Assembly (NCBI GenBank): GCA_963556145.1
Contig: OY744472.1
Coordinates: 4,898,001-4,962,000, forward strand
DNA from: Hygrocybe punicea
Taxonomy: Eukaryota; Basidiomycota; Agaricomycetes; Agaricales; Hygrophoraceae
DNA length: 64,000 bases
Direction of reading: 5' to 3'
The position numbers and the translations under genes were made by a program. A model generated the notes under the pieces. It did no database searches, was not told the origin of the DNA, and saw only the letters and a list, made by a program, of their open reading frames with translations. The stretch's first letter is position 1. Each line of letters begins with the position of its first letter. This document shows positions 10,502 through 23,394 of this stretch, piece after piece.

Positions 10502-12136
10502 ATGGTTCTCACTTGCTCTGGTCCTGGAAAGCTCCCCTGTGACTGCATTCGCTTTGTCGCTAGAGATGACAACATCAGATCTGTGGGTCTGAAAAGATGC
10601 AGAGATTGTCGTCACACCGAGGGATACCACCCTCCCTGGCCGATTCGCAAAGGGTCGCAGAGCTCCAGCCCCAAGCAGCATGCACTTTCAACATCTAAAG
10701 ATACAGCTACAGGATACACAGTCAAGAAAGAGAAGGTTGGGGAATTAAATAGCGGTGGGCAAGAGAGAAACACTTCACCATCAGTACGTCTTTTTTTAGT
10801 GAGAGTCCATCACATAACACCAGTATTGATTCCAGACTATCTCGCGAATGACAAAGAACCGCTCGGAATTGAAGCTAGTGAAGGTTGGGTCCGTCATTAT
10901 GCTTCCAGGTGGACTAAATGTAAGAATAAAACTTAAGCGCAAGAAAACATTCTGACCTGTTCTTTATTAGTCTGAAGGCGAATTGGTTCAATCTAAAAAT
11001 CCGTCTCTAAAGCAAATTGAGCGATATGTACAGTTTCATCTTGCTGTGGAGTGTGACGGAGATCGGGTCCTCGAGTTTGGTTTGAATTGGGATCAAAACA
11101 GGTTTGATCGTTGGCTCCGTCAATTGCTCCCCAAGCCATTTGAATGGCTCGATGCATGTTTTGGACGACCACGTTTGGGTGATTACCACTGGGTTTTGTT
11201 ACGCAAGGACCGCTCCAGTTTATTTGTTGTGGAGAGGAAGTTGATAACGGGAACACAAGTCTCAGCTGCAAAAGGTACGGCCGGTCGCAAGTACACTGAT
11301 CATGCCATTCGAATTGGTCAGTTCACTTACACTAGAACAATGTTAGCCACTCACGAAACTTGCAACAGCCACTCGTCACAACATACCAGCATCAGCATAC
11401 GAAAACTGGGATATAGCCATCGAGTGCGCATTGAAAGGGAACTCAGAGACTGAGGCGACTGGGCGCAATCGGATGAAATCCAAGAGGGATGAATCGTCTC
11501 CAGAACCTGAAACGGAATCTGAGGTCGAATCCATAAAGCAGAGCCGCAACTTGAAACTGGTCACCTACGGTGGGAAGAAGAGTTCTGTGGCTGTTCCCTG
11601 TATGCCTTTTCCACAGTGGCCCACAGCGTTCAACTAACTTTATCCATAACTCAAGCTTCCGAAGTGCAAATAATCAGTGACGATGACGATATTCAAATTA
11701 CCTTACACACCGGGAACAGTTCCAAATCTAGGAAGCGCATCGACTCATCCAAGACAAACTCTAGCAGTGAGGACATGCAAATTAAACGACAGAAAGGTCA
11801 GTGTCGTGGCATACACTTAAATAATATCGGTCTGACTCATGCATTCCAGTGATCGAACTGTCTCCCAGTCCACCGACCCCGCCGACAATTTCCTGGGCCG
11901 ATTATGCCAATAGTCCTATTGGCAGGGACGGGAATGCCAGATCTATTGACAGCTGGGATGTTGGACAATTTGATGATATACTTCCGTTTGCGCTGTCCCC
12001 CGCCTCCCCCCCTTTCAATGCTGCTATGAGTCCTACTACAACCCCCCTCGAAGCAACTGCGTCCACGTCTGCCTTACCGCCTACCCGAAGTGGGTTTAAC
12101 ATACCCGGCAAGCCTCGACACAATCCCTGGGCGTAG
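10502..12136 (+). CDS. Unknown protein with N-terminal cysteine motif and acidic middle
   Basis: Six exons (10502-10783, 10836-10919, 10971-11316, 11369-11599, 11656-11796, 11850-12136) have consistent phases and give about 456 aa. The N-terminus has a cysteine/histidine motif (LTCSGPGKLPCDCIRF, KRCRDCRHTEGYH) that could bind zinc. The middle (about 125-240) is a folded-looking region with NWDQNRFDRWLRQLLPKPF and GDYHWVLLRKD, a pattern I recall from lineage-specific Agaricomycete proteins without known function. The rest is disordered: Glu/Ser-rich, an ISDDDDIQI patch and a Pro/Ser/Thr-rich tail. No nuclear signal is certain, although basic KSRKRID and IKRQK motifs exist. Function unknown. 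Confidence 0.75.
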
Positions 12137-12303
12137 GTTCTCGATCGCAGCGTCAACTACCAATTGAATTTTGATCGCATCACTTCCATTCCTCAAACTG
12201 AGACCCACTCTCGTTTACTCCCCTTTGATTGCTTGGTTTTTTCCCCCTCTAAGTAGTTAGTAGTTAGTCATGAATACAAGGTGTTTGATAGAAATGAAGC
12301 AGA

Positions 12304-12500
12304 TGTATGCTGACAACACTTTGCCGCGCGCTCACAAATTTGCGCGCTCTTTCTGTGGTAAACTTTGCGCGCCCAACTTTGATTATTTGCGCGCTCGTGT
12401 AACGTTCGCTACACGCCCGACTTTGATTATTTTGCGCGCCCTGGCTGTGACTAGTTTGCGCGCTCAATTGTAATTGCGCGCTCAAATAACTTTGCGCCGC
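12304..12500 (-). repeat. Cluster of TTTGCGCGC motifs
   Basis: About nine TTGCGCGC or TTTGCGC motifs occur within 200 bp, including CTCACAAATTTGCGCGC and ACTTTGCGCGCCC. They lie just past the 3' end of the KDZ transposase gene and are inverted relative to the 9225-9345 cluster. They could be subterminal transposase-binding repeats. Confidence 0.7.
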
Positions 12501-12533
12501 AAGAAAAAAAAAGGCAGAAAATAAATTACAAGT

Positions 12534-14758
12534 CTAGTATACATCGCTGGACTCAGTACATAGAAGATGAGCTCTAGGGATTTGAATAGGACAGGCATGC
12601 CGCTTTTGCAAGTCTGCGACAATGATGCGGTTCCTTTGCTTGATCATTTCATCAAGGAAGAAATTGTACCTTTCTGCTCGCATTTCCCGCACAACAGATT
12701 TGAACCCGCCAAACCATGCATTCGTCATCTCCGCCGCGGATGAATTAAACGTCCACCTCCCGTCTTTAATGAGGTCAGGAAACCGCGCAGGATTGCACGC
12801 TTCGTTACAAAAGTTGTCTGATTCACGGTGTTTCGTTTTCATGTGGAATACGTCCACAGGAAGTGCACACCGGTCGAAGTAGTGGTTGCTTGTTGCAATG
12901 AGATGTTTCTTGAGGTGACAATTGTTGTCGAAAAAATTTACGCCGGGTACTGATTGCGGAGTGGGGAACAGTTTTTGGTGAAAGAGCTGTAGAATCGTGA
13001 TGGGGGGGGGGGGTATGTGTGAAGCAGTGGGACATCACTTACAACGACTCCATGGACGGCTTCCGAACCGAAGAAAGTTGCACGTCCCAAAATTACACCA
13101 CAAGTTGTGACGCAAAGCTGTTCGTTGTGCGTTCGTCGGCGATTCATTTGTATGCGAAGCTTCACATTGCCCTCAGGCGACTTGTCATTGCATTGGCCTT
13201 CAGGACTGTCATCTTCGTCTTCTAGCGTTGCCCCGAGTCCGGATGAGAGGGCATCTTCAACTTGCGTCGAGTTGAGTCGTTCCAGCCGTTGTCGCAACTG
13301 GAACATTGCCGTTCGTCGGTCATTGCCGGTAATTTCAAGCTGCCGGTGTTCTTGCAAAGTGCATGTTTTGTAACCGGGGTCGCAGGGTCGAGAACACACG
13401 GTCACAGCGCACACACTCTTCAAGTTCTCGTGTTTCGTACAGAACCTGTTCCTCTGGGATGCTAATGGTTCTTTGCAGTCGTGAACCCCGCAACAAGGGT
13501 GTCCAATGCTAACGCCATCAGTGACGGTTGCACGCAGTGCTTCTGCGAAATGTCTTGATTTATAGAACCACCAATCAATGAATAATGACTCACCGACAGC
13601 ACCTGATTCTGCCGTCCTGTATTTGCAGCATAATTCACATGCGTGATTCCAGAACTCCTGCCCTGGTCCAGCCATGGCTGCCGTGCGAGCTTCAAGCGCA
13701 GCGCGAAGCCGGAAAGCTTGATCTGGGACAACATGAGGCAAATCGAGGACGGTACCATGTTCTGTGCGGTCCAATATCAAGGAATAGATAAAAAAAGAGT
13801 CCCATACATGGTCACATGTCAACATAAACTCAAATGGCCACCGCGAAGGTGAAATCCTGGCTTCCAGTTCACTAAAATTGAGGTTGTATATACGAGATAA
13901 ATTTGTTCCGGATACCCTGGAGAACGGGTAAGGGCAAATATAACATGCAACAGAAAACTAGCTTACCATGCGCAGACCATTTGGTTTGTGAACTGTCGAA
14001 TTAAGCTTGTCTCAATATAATGATGCATCGAGACTTGAATGACTTGGGGAACTCCAGGGTAGTATGTACGAATGGAATGGTCTTCGTGAACGTAATAATT
14101 CGGGTAGTAACGGGTTTTACATGCTACATGAGCAACGTCAACGACACGTCAATAATAATAAAATGACTTTACTTTACCGTTGCAGGTCGCTGAATAGGCC
14201 CAGACTGGTAAAGCACCCATGTTACATGTGAATAGGACAACTTCGTAGCGTAAAACGTTCGTAAGTTCGCGGGTATTCGTGCCTATGTTGGTAATGCCGC
14301 ATTTCGGATCCAGACAAACACGCGTAGGAGGGAAAAGGTCGAAAAATCCTGTTTGAAATAGATATGCAGAGAAATTGAGTGGGATAAAAGAGAGCTAACT
14401 TACCTATTCCAAACTTGAGACCATACTGGAGGAAGAGTGGAAGAAGGGACGCATTTTGCAATGGAGACTGGTATACACTAGTATGTTTGCTCTTGGCCCG
14501 TGGAGTTGGCAGAAAAGTTCTGAGAGTACGCCAAGTCTTGAGGAGAACATCATCGTCAACATCGAGCGCTAGGCAGAGGAACTGGGTAACATCGGGAGGG
14601 AGTAGGAGGGGAAGGACGGTGGAGTCCGGAGTTTGGTTCCAACTCAAGCGCTCTTGAAGATGAGATATGAGAGAGAAAAAAGACAAAAGCTGGGGGAGAG
14701 ATAGCGCCGCAACATCTTCGTCATCTTGGAGAGCGTCAAGCAAGGGAAGTAGCGCCAT
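12534..14758 (-). CDS. KDZ-superfamily transposase with CxC5/CxC6-like clusters
   Basis: Six exons (14758-14404, 14348-14178, 14123-13967, 13916-13594, 13542-13043, 12986-12534) join in phase to an uninterrupted 652-aa protein. Residues about 119-228 match the CxC5-like cluster region (FFDLFPPTRVCLDPKCG, LFTCNMGALPVWAYSATCN, RYYPNYYVHEDHSIRTYYPG). Residues about 352-398 match the CxC6-like cluster (GHPCCGVHDCKEPL, FCTKH, CAVTVC, GYKTC). The C-terminal part has FFDNNCHLKKHL, VFHMKTKHRESDNFC and GRWTFNSSAAEMTNAWFGGF, the transposase region of Kyakuja-Dileera-Zisupton elements. KDZ transposons are cut-and-paste DNA elements abundant in basidiomycetes. No frame break was found, so this copy may be active. 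The element's ends are not resolved. Confidence 0.9.
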
Positions 14759-14919
14759 TTCGTAGTCGCGAGTAAGAACTTAACCAATTGTTGACTTAAC
14801 ACGCACAACTTAACATTCAAGCTCAGCTGGGCATTACAAACAGCACCAAAGCACCACTTTCGGGCGCGTGGACATATGGACATATGTCCACGGGACACTT
14901 TTCGGCGCGGTCAGACGTT

Positions 14920-15395
14920 CCCCGGAGCTCCACGCCCATTTGATCTACAAAAACGTGTCGTCAAGCCCCTCACAGAAAGAAACGAAATCCAAGAGCGGAA
15001 GTGCTAACCAAAGGAGTTTATGCCCCACACTAGTACCCCTTGCACAACTTGAAATATCTTGTGCTCATACAGAGCTTATAAGAGCACCTACCGGCGACCG
15101 CAACAAAAACAATCCAAGACATCAGCCTGAGTCCACAACTACTACCTCCACCAAGGAACAACAAACGATACACACCCAGAGTAGCAGGCGTCAACAACGG
15201 GAACAAAATGCTGTTGTTACTCGGGCGGATTGCCCTCAAACACCGTGACCTTGCTCTTGACGAGAGCCTACGCTGGATAACGCGCCAACCTCGAGGCGGA
15301 CTCCTTCTTCCGTTTTCCCGAACGCGCCGTCTCTCAGAGCCTCGGGCTGCTGCGAAGAAATTGCTCAGCAGGATGCGGGTGGTGGTTCCTTTGAC
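14920..15395 (-). pseudogene. GPI gene fragment with many small insertions
   Basis: This is a partial copy of 19180-19590, the last third of the GPI gene with introns. The minus strand still reads [14 protein letters not shown] and ILLSNFFA. Compared with the intact copy it has many short insertions, often 2-8 bp and sometimes repeating adjacent bases (ACGAAATCC for ACC, CACTAGTACC for CACC, CCGGCGACCG for CCGACCG), which destroy the frame. It directly abuts the sequence upstream of the KDZ gene. Confidence 0.88.
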
Positions 15396-16177
15396 AAGTC
15401 GTACCAAACTCATGCTCGACTTTTACGGAATGAAGGCTGGTCTCGTCAGATACATGTAACCGGCCTCCTAGACCGCTCCTTGCCACCACCCAGAAAATTA
15501 TGCATCGCGTCACAAGAATCTCGTTCGTGAGTCACAATCACTGCACTGCCCTGCCTTGCCGCCCACCATGAAAAACACCTCCCAAGTCCTAATAAGGGTC
15601 CTCGCACAAATAACCTCCGCATCACACGCATCCTCAAATGCCTCTCCGAGTTTGGTCTGGAACACTTGAACGCGGGCTTTTTTTTACTGCATGTTCTCAT
15701 ATTGAATGAACAGAGTGAGTCTGATGAACTGAATTTCGCCCGCGTCATTCGGAGCAGCATGGACAAGTGGTGGGACAATTGCTTGCGGAATGGGGTGAAC
15801 AGGGCATGGATTGCCGGTATTATCAAGCGAGTCCGGAAAGGAGATGGGTATGTATGTATTCACACGGAATATGTATGAGGGTGCTCTGAAGGGGTGGATC
15901 GACACTGGGACATTAAAAGGAGAGGACGCACCGATGGACTCCTCTTAATCTGGCGGTATCATTAGCAAGAGTGTTCTACCGTGCAGCTTTCTCTGATTGC
16001 TTTTTTCGCTGCCCCATGCTGCAATTCAAGATGTTTCATTTGGCTCCATGGTTGTTTCCAGAGAACTGCTCTATTATAGGCAACGCAATCGAAGTAATCT
16101 AACGTTGATCCTATTCCACCCCGTGATGGTGATGATTTCTAGGTACTCTGCAACTGGTGAACATGATGTTTTAAGAA
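15396..16177. other. Intergenic region without a firm gene
   Basis: Only short ORFs are present. A plus-strand stretch near 15720-15850 (DELNFARVIRSS, MDKWWDNCLRNG) looks protein-derived and may be a relic, but I cannot name it. Confidence 0.4.
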
Positions 16178-16945
16178 TCAGGACTTCACACTTACTGAGC
16201 TTGACGCATCAACCGAATGCTCTTGCCATGCTGCTAATTTATCGAACAGTATCGTATCACGCTTCTTCAGGTACAACGGGCTGACGGACCCCAGCAACGC
16301 CCCGAGGGTCTCAAAATGTTCCGTTGAATGGCCAATCTGGCAGAAATAGGGGTTGATGACTCCATAAGCCCGGACGAGATTACAATGGGAATATGGTCGT
16401 CTTACATGGTATCCTTGACGAGATACGCTAATTTCAATTTTGGTGTTCTCGAGCAGAGTCACATCAGCAGTCGCCTGCAGGTTAGTTGTAGGCTCTTTCA
16501 TGACGAAGCCCGTGATGCCGAATGACTCTTCCTTGAGCGCTTGGGGCAACTCATTCGAGGGGAATGTGCGAGGATGTGGGCTGGTCTGGGAGTGCTGACG
16601 GGAGCGCTGACTGGGTGGGGTCGGTGTGTAAGGAGTTAGGGGGGTCAGGGGGGTCAGGGATTGCTGACCGGAATCCTGACGGGAGTGCTGACTGGGTGAG
16701 GTCGGTGTGTAAGGATTTAGGGGGGTCAGGGGGGTCAGGGATTGCTGACGGGATTGCTGATGGGGTGAAGCCGGAGCCGGTGTGTGAGTTGCGTGGTCTC
16801 CAACCTGCACGTATGAACGAAGATCAGTCTGAAAGGATGCTGCCAGCGAATATGGATAGCCGCTTACCGGGAGGGGAGCAGAGGCTGTGAGAATCACAGA
16901 AGTGAAGGCAATGGCGAGGACAGCGAGGAGCGAAGTGAGGCGCAT
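16178..16945 (-). CDS. Small secreted protein with tandem TPLTP repeats
   Basis: The protein starts with a clear signal peptide (RLTSLLAVLAIAFTSVILTASA). Three exons (16945-16868, 16804-16406, 16336-16178) give about 211 aa; the unspliced ORF of 255 aa is also open because both introns keep the frame. After the signal come two tandem repeats of QQSLTPLTPL, xPYTPTxPSQxSRQ in a Pro/Ser/Thr/Gln-rich region, probably O-glycosylated in the secretory route. The tail has no domain I recognise. A GTAAGT near the stop codon could mark a further intron, so the C-terminus is uncertain. It could be a cell-wall or effector-like protein; that is inference from size, signal and composition. Confidence 0.65.
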   Translation of the reverse strand: MRLTSLLAVLAIAFTSVILTASAPLPVSGYPYSLAASFQTDLRSYVQVGDHATHTPAPASPHQQSRQQSLTPLTPLNPYTPTSPSQHSRQDSGQQSLTPLTPLTPYTPTPPSQRSRQHSQTSPHPRTFPSNELPQALKEESFGITGFVMKEPTTNLQATADVTLLENTKIEISVSRQGYHVRRPYSHCNLVRAYGVINPYFCQIGHSTEHFETLGALLGSVSPLYLKKRDTILFDKLAAWQEHSVDASSSVSVKS

Positions 16946-18589
16946 GGTTCAGCTTGAAAGAGTGAGGGTTCGTTGAGGTTGTCGTGAGTATCGCGAGTTG
17001 TGAATTGTGTGGGAGACCAGCTCTGGGCATTCCAGTGAGTGAGGGTGGGCTTTTTATATAGTCATGGGTGGGTCCAGGTGGGTCCTGTGCTACATGTCAA
17101 CGGTGATAGGGGCAAGGCGAAATGAAACTTTCGATCTTGTGCGGGGCCCCGCCTTCGAATTCCTGTTCTTAATTATGATGCACCGCACTGGAAATTAATA
17201 TACCTGAAAATCAGTACCCCAAAATCAATGAAATCCAGTGAGCAGTCGACTTACTATCCGGTGAAATGTCCAGTGACCGACGAGCACTGAAAACCAGTGT
17301 CTGAACACCATGCAGCTTAAATGCATGAGCACTGCATTTCAATTCGGGAGTCTGAGATATTTCAGACAGGCTATTGTCCATATACATGATGGGTAGAAAG
17401 GAAAATATATCAATGCATAGAAGTCATAGAAGTATGACAATGGTTTACCACAAGAGAGCACAGTGACGCGGCACTGTCCCCGCTCGCTTGCCCGTTGTGA
17501 GACTGCCAATATTATATGCTCTTCCCATCGCCTCCGTTGCAGCCACCATCATTGAAATCGAACCTGGATGTCGCTCTCCGTTGGGTCAAAGTCTTCAGCC
17601 CAATTCCAGATTGCTCAGAACTTCGCTGTTCATCATTGTTGTCGGGGGGACAGCCATCGTCAGTGAGGACTAGTGAGGCACGGAAAATGGTAACTACTGA
17701 CGCTCGCCCTGTGTGCCGCCAAGCTAACCACTTCCGGCATCCTTGTCCTCGTCCTCGTCCTCGTTATGGTCAACCAGCGTGGTCGCCAGTTTCGTTGTCG
17801 TCCCTGTCAACTTCATCAGCCAGGTGAGGGTTTACTCACCTCGCTGTCAGTCTTCGTCCCTCGGCATGTTTGTTTTCCTGCAGCCCAGATTGTCTCGTGA
17901 GGAGAAGTATGGCGGTGGTCTGAGTTGTTGATAGGGATGATGCGTCGCGTGTGATCACGTGAATGCCCCTATATGCTAATTCAGTGCTTGGGACTGAAAT
18001 TTGAGTGCTCTCGATTTCCTGTCACTGCATATGCAGTGTTGTCAAGCCTTACTTGAAAGATGTGATCACCCATCCAGTGAACCGAACACTGGATTACGGG
18101 CATCCAGCGCTCGCATCACTAAAAACCAAGGATCCAACTTCCCACAGTGATATCCCAGACATTGTTTCGTTGCGAGGTCAGAACGGCACCGGAGGTCCGT
18201 CACTTGACGAAGTAGGAGGACGTGAGAGGGGCGATGGTATCGTGTCGCGGTCATTGGACGTTGAAAAGACATTCAATTGCAGTCTGGTTCGATCTCGAGC
18301 ATCCATCTCCTGCGGGCACGTCCACCACTGCGGCGCTGGCGAAGTGAGCGAGTCATTCTTTTCCATGCTGTCGGTTTCTCCTCACCTTACGGACTTGGTT
18401 TGGCTTGACAAGACTTCGGCCTTGTTGACACTGCCGTGATCCCAATTCACTCGATTTAAAACAGCCAGAGATTACGTCGTCGCGGATGAATGTTTCTGTC
18501 TATACCAGATTATTATTAAGGCCTGATCGACTGCACATTTCTTGTGGGGCGCGCTGACCTTTGGCTATTCTAAATAGGTAGAAAAGTTC
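16946..18589. other. Intergenic region, possible degenerate coding stretch
   Basis: A few ORFs up to 144 codons exist (18005-18439), ending in SPHLTDLVWLDKTSALLTLP, which may be an eroded part of the F-box gene that follows. No splice pattern or domain makes a gene convincing here. Confidence 0.4.
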
Positions 18590-18599
18590 ATGGATCATC

Positions 18600-18829
18600 T
18601 TGCTTATGCCCGTTCGTCGCAACGCTCATTCGCTCGCGATCAGGCTGCTCCTTCACAAAGTTCAAAGTCGATGATTCCTTGTTCACTGGATGTGATCGAT
18701 ATCTCTTTGAGACGCTGCCCCTTCTCCCAACACTCACAGAACTCTCCATTAAAGGCAACTTTTATGAAGCGTTACAGTCCATGGATATTGTGGTTGGTGT
18801 CACATGTGGAACAAGGATTTGAAGGAATT
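18600..18829 (+). pseudogene. F-box/LRR-type protein, 3' fragment
   Basis: In one plus frame the sequence reads LCPFVATLIRSRSGCS, LFTGCDRYLFETLPLLPTLT and ELSIKGNFYEALQSMDIV before a TGA. This pattern (a leucine-rich segment after 'LIRSRSGCSL') is common in Agaricomycete F-box proteins. No F-box itself is visible upstream in frame. Its last 60 bp recur at 55-125, so fragment and GPI 3' end were duplicated together. Confidence 0.6.
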
Positions 18830-19007
18830 AGAGGGGATTAGCAGTTCCCCTCTGTCTTTGTGGGTATCGATATAGGCAAATAATATAGGCCAGAACAAAG
18901 CACAGAAGGATTGATTCAGTTTAGTTGTACACATGAAATCTAACTCGTTTTTTTACACTTTACACTTTACTCCGTACTACCTTAACGCCTCCCTGCGTCT
19001 CTAAAAT

Positions 19008-21063
<2,056 letters not shown>

Positions 21064-21910
21064 GGTGGTTGCAGATTATGCTTCGCTGTACCCACCGACG
21101 CTGGCAGCATGAGAATTTCGTCAGCGGAATAACTTTGGAACAGAGAAATGTTTTGCTGTTTGCGTGGTTCGAACGAACGACCTCCATCGTGCGAAAAAAC
21201 AAAAGCTCGATCACGTGTCACGTCACTAGTCCTCTTTTGGTCGTAACGCGGCTTCAATACTTCCGATCAGCGGGCTTCAGGCCAGGGGCCAGTCCAACCG
21301 GGCTATACGCGAGCTGTACTTGCCAGCGGACTTGCCAGCGGAGAACAGCAGTACTATACACCGTTGTACAAAACAAAAAACGGGTGGTCTCGGAAATGAA
21401 TCGCTAAATGGAGAATTCTCCTTGCGGACTGCCTAGTGCCAGTGGTTGCGTGGCTGCGGGTGCCTCGTTTTCGTCCTATGATAGGCGCCCAGTTGGGTCC
21501 CATCTCATCAATATGGCTTATAACCTTATTCACACGTCGCTTCATCACAAGATTTATCAGTTCATTCGCCCAAACGTAAAGAACGATGTCGTATTTTGTC
21601 CCCCTCCTTCAATCACTGAGTTTCGGAAAATATTCACAAACGGTAACAACCTCGTGCGATGGGGACGTGGACAGAGGTCATTTGTACGCGAACAGCATAT
21701 CGTGAAACCTGATAACATTTGGACGCTATTTTGGACCCGCATAACAGCAATGTTACGGTTTAAATTTCGCCGAGCGATCGCACTCAGCACTGCCTTACTC
21801 TCGTTCCCCTTTAGACGGAAAATCCCGAAGCTTGATAAAAAGATATACTCGCCTGGACCCTAGCCCAATCCCTCCTCTGTCGTCCCAATCCCTCCTCTGT
21901 CGTCCCACTC
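21064..21910. other. Divergent intergenic region
   Basis: This sequence separates the GPI start from the gene at 21911 and should hold both promoters. An ORF at 21408-21863 (151 codons) has no recognisable feature. A 17-bp direct repeat, CCCAATCCCTCCTCTGTCGT, occurs twice at about 21863-21903. Confidence 0.5.
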
Positions 21911-22532
21911 ATGCCTTTCTTCGAAGGCGCTGTCTCGGTTGACGCCTCCCACGGCGTCTTCAACGAAGTCGCAGGCTGCCAATATAATTATAAACGCAAC
22001 TACAACGGCCCCTTCCACGCAGGAGATACCTACAACGGCCCCATAATAGGGTGTAATGTTGGCGGCCATGGAAACACCAACTACATCCACAATTCGGACC
22101 ATTGGCGTAAAATTCATATCGTAGGCTGCCCGCCGTCCCAGCTAACGGACAATCTGTTCCTACCCCAGCTATGCCGCAACACCCGCAGCACCAAGCCATG
22201 CTCGCGGCCCAAGGAAACAACAACTACATCCACCACAATATGGACCATTGGCGTAAATTTCATATCGTAGGCTGCCCGCCGTCCCAGCTAATGGACAATC
22301 TTTTCCTACCCCAGATATGCAACACGCGCAGCACGAAGCCATGCTCGTCTCCCAACTGAGTGAAATCCAGACCAAGATCAATTTTATGCGGGAAAGGGAA
22401 CGCGCCCAGCGTGATGCTGCGATGGCAAACGAACATGCCGCTGCTATGGCTGCCAGAGAACGTGTTGACAGGCTAGCCGCACAATGTGCTGCAGCGCAAG
22501 CCGAGCTAGCCGAGCTAGATAACTGCGGCTGA
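21911..22532 (+). CDS. Small protein with Asn/Gly N-terminus and coiled-coil tail
   Basis: Three exons (21911-22106, 22169-22252, 22315-22532) give 165 aa. The N-terminus (MPFFEGAV, HGVFNEVAGCQYN, YNGPIIGCNVGGHGNTN) is an Asn/Gly-rich motif shared with the gene at 24803 and, to my knowledge, with many Agaricomycete proteins. The last 60 residues (RERERAQRDAAMANEHAAAM, AAQCAAAQAELAEL) form a probable coiled coil. Both introns are 62 bp and near-identical, and exon 2 resembles the beginning of exon 3 (MPQHPQHQAML against MQHAQHEAML), so intron plus exon were duplicated in tandem. A further 3' exon is possible around 22672-22780, where a CGYDTQAPQPYEE reading follows an ACCGGTAG acceptor also seen in the paralogue. 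Function unknown. Confidence 0.75.
22072..22356 (+). repeat. Tandem duplication containing exon and intron
   Basis: Two copies of about 143-146 bp run from GGAAACA(C/A)CAACTACATCCAC to the end of CATGCTCG(C/T). Each carries a donor at GGC|GTAAA, the same 62-bp intron and the following exon start. Confidence 0.85.
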
Positions 22533-23394
22533 GAATCTAAACTCTGGATCTATCAGCCCAGTACGTCGTTTTCGTACTCACTTCCTCATCCACAGAGAAG
22601 CTCATATATGAAATATTGTAGGACGTTTCAGTTTTATTATCAGAGACTTCTCTCTCTTCGACACCGGTAGAGGGCTGTGGGTATGACACTCAGGCCCCAC
22701 AGCCATACGAAGAAAGCCCTGACACGAAATTCTTGCGTCGCCGAACCAAGACTTTAATCGTTACTGGACAAGTTCTTATGATACCGTAGAGTTGTTCGAC
22801 CGAACTGTCCGACTCGGTGTAACATACGTGATACCTGATTCGCCCAATTACTTGCTGTCTCCGCCATATTATTATGTATGTTACTCAGACACTCAAAATT
22901 TTCATTATGTTGCTCCTCGAATAATCTGAGTGAAAGTTGCAATCTCGAAGGTCAGATGGTGCACCACCACCAGACGATAGCTACTCCTGCAAATTCATAG
23001 TAGGCGCGGTTGTCGCCGACTGGTTTTCGGATGAGAAGCCTACTTCATGACGCGGCTTCTTTCGCCTCTTCGCGATTTCTGGAATCCATTGTATAGGTCC
23101 TGTTTAAATAGCTAATAACATCGTGGTGCTTCAATATTTAACTGGGATCGGTGGAAATTGTTGGTATATTCCCCTTCAGTCTTGGCCCGGAGGTGAGATA
23201 AGAATATTAGCGTGCCGAGCCCGTTCTAGCTCTTGGTTGACACTGCCGATCGATTCCAAGTCAGTGGTTGATACATTTTAGTTGTTGTGAAACTCGACAG
23301 GGCTCACCCTCGAATCTTGTTGACCATTTGGGACGTCATCCTTGCGTAAAATTAGTGTGTTCCCTCATAGGGTAGCGTTGCAAGAGCGACGGAT
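22533..23394. other. Intergenic region
   Basis: It may contain a terminal exon of the 21911 gene near 22672-22780. No other gene is supported. Confidence 0.4.

Noticed and set aside
21408..21863. 151-codon ORF between GPI and the next gene
   Set aside because: No domain and no relation to neighbouring genes; lies in a promoter region.
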